A stretch of DNA of 64,000 bases from Streptococcus sp. oral taxon 058 str. F0407 (GTDB taxonomy: Bacteria; Bacillota; Bacilli; Lactobacillales; Streptococcaceae). Positions within the stretch are counted from its first letter, which is position 1; each line of letters opens with the position of its first letter. The stretch lies in NCBI RefSeq assembly GCF_000235485.1, contig NZ_JH378888.1:339606-403605 (forward strand), given 5' to 3'. Made by a program: the position numbers and the translations under genes. Below are positions 58,370-64,000 of this stretch, piece by piece. The notes beneath the pieces are model-generated. The model searched no databases, was not told the origin of the DNA, and was given only the letters and a program-made list of their open reading frames with translations.

Positions 58370-59137
58370 ATGCTAAAGCAAGAAAAACTAGATAGTATTC
58401 TAGAATCAGTAAACGCAAAAGGTACTATTACTGTAAAAGAGATTATGGAGAGTCTTGATGTGTCAGATATGACCGCTCGCCGCTATTTACAAGAACTAGC
58501 AGATAAGGATTTGTTGGTCCGTGTGCATGGTGGGGCAGAAAAACTTCGTACAGGTTCTCTCTTAAACAATGAACGGTCAAACGTTGAAAAACAAGGCTTG
58601 CAGATTGCTGAAAAACAAGAAATTAGTCGTTTTGCAGGTCATTTGATTGACGAAGGAGAAACCATTTTTATCGGCCCAGGAACGACCTTGGAGTGTTTTG
58701 CTCGTGAACTTCCTATCGATAATATTCGTGTTGTAACAAACAGTCTTCCTGTTTTTCTTATCCTAAACGAACGAAAACTAACAGATTTGATTTTGATTGG
58801 TGGAAATTATCGCTCTATCACTGGTGCTTTTGTAGGGACACTTACCTTACAGGATTTGACCAACCTTCAGTTTTCTAAGGCTTTTGTTAGCTGTAATGGT
58901 ATTAAGGATAAGGCTATTGCCACCTTTAGTGAAGAAGAGGGCGAAGCTCAACGAATCGCCTTGAACAATGCCAATAAAAAATACTTACTGGCAGACCACA
59001 GTAAGTTTAATAAGTTTGATTTTTACACTTTTTACAATATCTCAGAGATTGATACCATCGTTTCAGATTCTAAACTGAGTCAGGAAACATTTGAAGACCT
59101 GTCAAAACAAACAACCATTCTTTTATCAAAACCATAA
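58370..59137 (+). CDS. lacR: DeoR-family repressor, LacR type
   Basis: This 255-aa regulator has an N-terminal DeoR helix-turn-helix (GTITVKEIMESLDVSDMTAR, then RYLQEL) and a C-terminal sugar-phosphate sensor domain (ETIFIGPGTTLECFA, ILIGGNYRSITGAFVG). LacR responds to tagatose-6-phosphate and represses the lac genes. The start at 58370 fits GAGGTGATAAGG; an in-frame GTG at 58361 is less likely. It is convergent with lacG, an unusual side for lacR, so it may be one of two paralogues in the genome. The identity as a lac regulator is inferred from sequence and position. Confidence 0.85.
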   Translation: MLKQEKLDSILESVNAKGTITVKEIMESLDVSDMTARRYLQELADKDLLVRVHGGAEKLRTGSLLNNERSNVEKQGLQIAEKQEISRFAGHLIDEGETIFIGPGTTLECFARELPIDNIRVVTNSLPVFLILNERKLTDLILIGGNYRSITGAFVGTLTLQDLTNLQFSKAFVSCNGIKDKAIATFSEEEGEAQRIALNNANKKYLLADHSKFNKFDFYTFYNISEIDTIVSDSKLSQETFEDLSKQTTILLSKP

Positions 59138-59168
59138 AAATTCCCCTACCTTTTGGTGGGGAATTTTT
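59136..59168. terminator. Bidirectional terminator between lacR and lacG
   Basis: AAAAATTCCCC-taccttttg-GTGGGGAATTTTT lies between the convergent genes. Confidence 0.85.
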
Positions 59169-59176
59169 GTTGAATT

Positions 59177-60595
<1,419 letters not shown>

Positions 60596-60610
60596 TCAAG
60601 AAATAGAAAT

Positions 60611-60647
60611 GAGATGGAGATAGAGTTGGGAGGAATTCCTCCATCTC
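60611..60647 (-). promoter_or_regulatory. Intergenic hairpin between lacE and lacG
   Basis: A perfect 9-bp stem (GAGATGGAG/CTCCATCTC) with an internal GAGGAATTCCTC palindrome lies between the two genes. It has no T-run. It may be an mRNA processing or stability element that sets the lacE:lacG ratio (inference). Confidence 0.55.
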
Positions 60648-60667
60648 ACTTCTTCGCTATTTACCTT

Positions 60668-62362
60668 TTATTCTTCGAACTGCGCTTGAACAAAGGCAAG
60701 AGCGCCTTTTCCATCGCGAGTCAGTTTAATGTATTGCCCACCTTCTGTCTTGGCAAGTTTGATACCAAGCTTGTCGGTTTCGGCCTTCATGTCTTCAAAG
60801 TTTGAAGCAACTTGAGGAGCAAGGATAACCAGATCAAACTCAGGCAGCATTTCACGGTGAGCTCCATAGCCACCAGCTGCTGCTTTAACAGGAACCTTGT
60901 ACTCCGCAGCTGCCTTGTTTAAAGCATTTGCAAGGAGGCCACTTGTTCCTCCACCTGCACAGAGAACGAGAACATTTGTTTCTTCTGTGATTGTGTTTTG
61001 CGCTGTTTCTACACCTGCTTTTTCAAGAATAGCATCTGCTTTGGCAGTATTGAAGTTTGCTGCTACTTTTTCTTTCAATTCATCATTGGCTTTACCTGAA
61101 CGCTCTTCTTCAAGAATTTGTTCATCATAAACCTTGAGGAATGGATAGTAAATGGCTACGTCAACAAGGATTAACAAAGCAGCAAGTACAAATGACAAGA
61201 ATTGGAAGTTTGTACCGAGAACAATACCGAGCGGACCTGGTGTTGTCCAAGGAAGGTTGGCAGTAAATGAGTTCATGCCAAGCGTTTCAATAAAGAATTT
61301 AAAGATCCATACGTTGGCAATTGGCGCAAAGATAAATGGAATAAAGAAAATCGGGTTCAAGACAAGTGGTGCACCAAACAAGATTGGTTCATTTACACCA
61401 AAGAAAGTTGGAACTACTGAAGCACGTCCGATTGCACGGTTTCGTTTTGATTTGGTCAACCACATGAACATGAATGGAACAACCAGTGTCGCACCAGTAC
61501 CACCCATGGTAACGATAAACATTTGTGTACCAGAAGTAAGAATCTTGTCAGCGTGCATACCTTGTTGGAGAAGGTTCAAGTTGACTTCGGCATTTGCATA
61601 GGTAATAGCTGCGATTGCTGGTTCAACGATAGATGGACCATGGATACCAACAAACCAGAAGAAGGCAAAGGCACCAAAGATAATGGTAATACCTAGATAA
61701 CCATCAGCAGCAGAGAATAATGGTGCAAAGAATTTACCGATTGATTCAGCTACGCTTGCACCAACAAAATGACGAGCTAGTAAATCAAGAGCATAAAGAG
61801 AAACCACTGATAGAGTGAATGGAATCACATCTTTAAAAACTTGTGAGATATTGGGTGGAACTTCGTCAGGCATACGAATGGTAACGTTGTTCTTAACACA
61901 GACCTTATAGATTGCTACGGTAACAAAGGCAGCAAGGAAGGCTGAAAGCAAACCTTTTGTCCCAAGGAAACCTGTCGCAAAGCCACCTTCAATCGGATCA
62001 GCTGCTAACATCAACAAACCAACAATCGCAGCCAAAAGTGTTGACATATAGTTGATTTGATTGGTTTTCTCCATGCTACGGTTTACTGAGTCCGTCAAAG
62101 ACTTAGCTGTTGTACCAGCTACCAAGAGAGCCAAAATTCCCATTGAATAGCTGTAAGGTTTCATGAGGAGATTAACAACATCGTCAGACCATTTAAAACC
62201 CCATGAGTTTGGTACAAAAGCAATCAAGATAAAGATACTTGAGAAGAGAATAACAGGCATACCTGCAATGAAACCATCACGAATAGCACGAAGATAGATA
62301 TTACGAGACAGTTTTTCAAAGAAAGGCTTCCCTTTCTCGATAAATGAAATTAGTTTGTTCAT
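60668..62362 (-). CDS. lacE: Lactose-specific PTS enzyme IICB
   Basis: This 564-aa protein imports and phosphorylates lactose. The N-terminal ~420 residues form the IIC membrane domain with about eight to ten helices ([49 protein letters not shown]). The C-terminal IIB domain has the phospho-Cys in [19 protein letters not shown]. Length is as expected for LacE. The ATG overlaps the lacF stop by 1 nt (TAATG). Confidence 0.97.
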   Translation of the reverse strand: MNKLISFIEKGKPFFEKLSRNIYLRAIRDGFIAGMPVILFSSIFILIAFVPNSWGFKWSDDVVNLLMKPYSYSMGILALLVAGTTAKSLTDSVNRSMEKTNQINYMSTLLAAIVGLLMLAADPIEGGFATGFLGTKGLLSAFLAAFVTVAIYKVCVKNNVTIRMPDEVPPNISQVFKDVIPFTLSVVSLYALDLLARHFVGASVAESIGKFFAPLFSAADGYLGITIIFGAFAFFWFVGIHGPSIVEPAIAAITYANAEVNLNLLQQGMHADKILTSGTQMFIVTMGGTGATLVVPFMFMWLTKSKRNRAIGRASVVPTFFGVNEPILFGAPLVLNPIFFIPFIFAPIANVWIFKFFIETLGMNSFTANLPWTTPGPLGIVLGTNFQFLSFVLAALLILVDVAIYYPFLKVYDEQILEEERSGKANDELKEKVAANFNTAKADAILEKAGVETAQNTITEETNVLVLCAGGGTSGLLANALNKAAAEYKVPVKAAAGGYGAHREMLPEFDLVILAPQVASNFEDMKAETDKLGIKLAKTEGGQYIKLTRDGKGALAFVQAQFEE

Positions 62363-62679
62363 TACTTAACTCCTCTCTTGTAGAGTTCGATTAAATGGTG
62401 CATCAAATCTTTTAACAAGATTGTTGTCATCAAGTGGTCTTGGCCATGCATCATGGTTACACTATAAGCTAAGTCCTCACCTGAAGCTTCCTTAGTTAAT
62501 AGACTTGTTTGCGCGTGGTGAGCCTCAGCGATGCAACCACCAGCTTCCTCTACGAGAGTATCAGCTTTCGCAAAATCACCAGCTTCAGCAGCCTTTAAAG
62601 CTTCCAATAGTTTTGAACGAGCATCGCCAGCATAGGCAACAATCTCAAAACCTAACAATGTTACTTCTTCTCTATTCAT
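62362..62679 (-). CDS. lacF: Lactose-specific PTS enzyme IIA
   Basis: This 105-aa IIA protein of the lactose/cellobiose family carries phosphate from HPr to LacE. The active His is in [15 protein letters not shown] (second or first His of the pair, about residue 53-54 region, family pattern AHxxQT), and [16 protein letters not shown] is the conserved C-terminal helix. It follows lacT by 35 nt and is coupled to lacE. Confidence 0.95.
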   Translation of the reverse strand: MNREEVTLLGFEIVAYAGDARSKLLEALKAAEAGDFAKADTLVEEAGGCIAEAHHAQTSLLTKEASGEDLAYSVTMMHGQDHLMTTILLKDLMHHLIELYKRGVK

Positions 62680-62714
62680 GATAGAATTCTCCTTATGTAT
62701 TTTTAATTAAATTT

Positions 62715-63551
62715 TTATGACAATAAACGTTGGATATGTAGAACTAGATAAACTCGTTCACTTTTATACAAATCAAGACCCGTATGTTGCGTAATCACAT
62801 CATAGATCTTGGAACCAATCTCGAACGCTTTTGGATAGGATTGTTTAATATGATCTTCCATATCCAGAAGTGATTGGTTATCATCTCTAGATCTGTCTAG
62901 ATAATCCAAGAAATAATTCAAATGAATCATAAAACGATCATAGAAATGATTATTCTCTTTGGTTCGTTGAATTGCATAACCCTTTAGCACTTCTTCGACA
63001 TTCCTGAGAATTTCTTTCCTCTTATCAATCGACTCAACCACTTGAACTTCATGCTCCCCTTCGGCATTGATGAAATGATAAGCGATCCGAATAATTTCAT
63101 CCTCAGGGAAATGATCTGTCAACTTCTGACGATAGATTTCAAAGGCTTCCTTTGCGATTTGAAAAGCGACAGGATACTTAGTGGAAATATCTGGCAGATT
63201 ACTATCCTTGTACCTTCCTTGTGCTAGAGCTTGGTAAGAGCAGTAAATATGATCTGTCAAGGTTACGTAGAGATACTCTTGAATCGGATAATGATATTTC
63301 TTTGATAGCTTATCAATGATTTCATAAGTCACTGTGATAAAATCAAGCGGAACATCTTTGAGGAGAGCCATAAAGTTTTCCCTAGACTCCTCTGTCTTCA
63401 TCCGAAAGATTTTCTCAACTTGATCTTCAGAAATTAAATCCCCCTTCTTTTTCCCAAATGCAATCCCCTTACCAATCACAATCACTTCTTCTCCCTTATC
63501 ATTTCTGACAAGAGAGACGTTGTGATTCATTGGATTTAGAATTCGATACAT
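62715..63551 (-). CDS. lacT: BglG-family transcriptional antiterminator
   Basis: This 278-aa RNA-binding antiterminator has an N-terminal CAT domain (MYRILNPMNHNVSLVRNDKG, VIGKGIAFGKKKGD) and two PRD domains. PRD1 His residues lie in YLYVTLTDHIYCSY and PRD2 in IRIAYHFINAEGEHE. PTS phosphorylation at these His sets activity. Its leader carries a RAT-like site overlapping a terminator, so it controls its own operon (lacTFEG). The start is preceded by GGAGGTTGCC. Confidence 0.93.
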   Translation of the reverse strand: MYRILNPMNHNVSLVRNDKGEEVIVIGKGIAFGKKKGDLISEDQVEKIFRMKTEESRENFMALLKDVPLDFITVTYEIIDKLSKKYHYPIQEYLYVTLTDHIYCSYQALAQGRYKDSNLPDISTKYPVAFQIAKEAFEIYRQKLTDHFPEDEIIRIAYHFINAEGEHEVQVVESIDKRKEILRNVEEVLKGYAIQRTKENNHFYDRFMIHLNYFLDYLDRSRDDNQSLLDMEDHIKQSYPKAFEIGSKIYDVITQHTGLDLYKSERVYLVLHIQRLLS

Positions 63552-63588
63552 GGCAACCTCCTTTTATCTCTTAATGGTATATGAGTAT

Positions 63589-63673
63589 AAAAAATGACCA
63601 CAAATGAACTAGAAAATCTTTTGATTTCTAATTCACCTGTGATCATGCCTAATATTACTTAGTAACACTCACC
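63589..63673 (-). promoter_or_regulatory. RAT antiterminator and overlapping terminator ahead of lacT
   Basis: On the minus strand GGTGAGTGTTACTAAGTAAT then ATTAGGCATGATC (63640-63673) is a LacT/BglG-type RAT. It overlaps the base of a terminator with a long stem (63599-63641, CACAGGTGAATTAGAAA pairing with TTTCTAGTTCATTTGTG) followed by TTTTTT. Confidence 0.85.
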
Positions 63674-63693
63674 TTGTATTAACTTGTGATTTA

Positions 63694-63730
63694 AGTATAG
63701 CACAAGTAAGTTTTTTTGTAAACCTTTACA
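63694..63730 (-). promoter_or_regulatory. lacT promoter with cre-like palindrome over the -35
   Basis: TTTACA (63717-63722) and TATACT (63694-63699) are spaced 17 nt. TGTAAACCTTTACA (63717-63730) is a near-perfect CcpA-type palindrome lying on the -35. This gives lacTFEG its own glucose-repressible promoter downstream of lacD. Confidence 0.75.
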
Positions 63731-63788
63731 TTCAACTTTTTTTAAATTTTTTATTTAGATCAATGTTCCTAAGATTAGGGGGGAAAAC

Positions 63789-64000
63789 TTATACACGTTC
63801 AGTCCATGAAGTCGCTGTTGTTTGAAGAACCTTGTTGAGTTCGTCAATGTTCTCAAATCCAGTTGTACGCAACCATTCACGAGCTGCTGCCTCACCATCT
63901 TTGATGTAGGCTTCAACTGATCCAGCCCAAGTTGCACGGCCGCAAAGAACTCCATTGAAGTTTGCGCCTGATTCGTGGGCAAAGACAAGGGTTTCTTGGA
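63789..64000 (-). CDS. lacD: Tagatose 1,6-diphosphate aldolase, C-terminal part (runs off right edge)
   Basis: The last ~70 codons of lacD read [58 protein letters not shown] and end ATSWTERV with TAA at 63789. This matches the C-terminus of the tagatose pathway aldolase, which splits tagatose-1,6-bisphosphate to DHAP and glyceraldehyde-3-phosphate. The rest (and presumably lacABC) lies beyond the window. Confidence 0.92.
   Translation of the reverse strand, partial: QETLVFAHESGANFNGVLCGRATWAGSVEAYIKDGEAAAREWLRTTGFENIDELNKVLQTTATSWTERV

Noticed and set aside
63755..63988. Minus-strand 77-aa ORF at the right edge
   Set aside because: It is a shifted frame of the lacD 3' end; the correct frame ends ATSWTERV at 63789.

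Overview
The window reads as chromosome of a mitis-group Streptococcus (S. mitis / S. oralis / S. infantis type, close to S. pneumoniae). It has low GC, pneumococcal histidine-triad (Pht) proteins beside AdcAII, RexAB as the recombination nuclease, a preQ1-II riboswitch on queT, an asd RNA, nrdHEKF and a lacTFEG locus. Most blocks are recognisable from pneumococcus, but they appear to be joined in a different order, so this is a relative rather than S. pneumoniae itself. That species call is inference.

Layout. 1-5.5 kb: rexB-rexA (rexA runs off the left edge) and a HAD phosphatase. 5.6-9.8 kb: an ABC exporter convergent with a two-component system, then a TraX-like membrane protein. 9.9-17.0 kb: a tightly packed six-gene polyamine operon (speA-speE-carboxyspermidine dehydrogenase-nspC-aguA-aguB), preceded by a roughly 325-nt structured RNA with its own promoter and terminator. 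17.3-23.4 kb: small accessory genes (CbrC-like, DUF1877, a frameshifted membrane peptide, a DUF4300 lipoprotein), a GH13 cyclomaltodextrinase/neopullulanase under a cre site, a nucleotidyltransferase-like protein and a lipid kinase. 23.5-27.9 kb: an AT-rich accessory stretch with genes of unknown function, a CPBP protease, an S51 peptidase and an AAC(6')-like acetyltransferase. It carries partial copies of the 3' end of the neighbouring rlmD gene. 27.9-38.6 kb: housekeeping genes (rlmD, DUF1002, lysozyme-like, nucleoid-associated protein, glyA, tsaC-like, prmC, prfA, tdk, mnmE). 38.6-45.3 kb: dapA, asd with its RNA, tRNA-Thr, queT, gtrA, mscL, an orphan ferrochelatase and pepT. 45.3-52.0 kb: two Pht genes and adcAII with AdcR-like boxes. 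52.3-58.2 kb: ptsHI and nrdHEKF with NrdR boxes. 58.4-64 kb: a LacR-type regulator, lacG, lacE, lacF, lacT and the end of lacD.

How the parts work together. The polyamine operon encodes agmatine to N-carbamoylputrescine to putrescine to carboxyspermidine to spermidine. It would draw aspartate semialdehyde made by Asd, also encoded here. The Pht/AdcAII genes are a zinc-capture set. LacFE imports lactose as lactose-6-phosphate, LacG splits it, LacD completes the tagatose pathway, PtsHI supplies the phosphate, and LacT acts through a leader antiterminator.

The least explained elements are the structured RNA ahead of speA, the rlmD-tail repeats that bracket the accessory stretch, and the two unrecognised genes at 23.6-25.4 kb.
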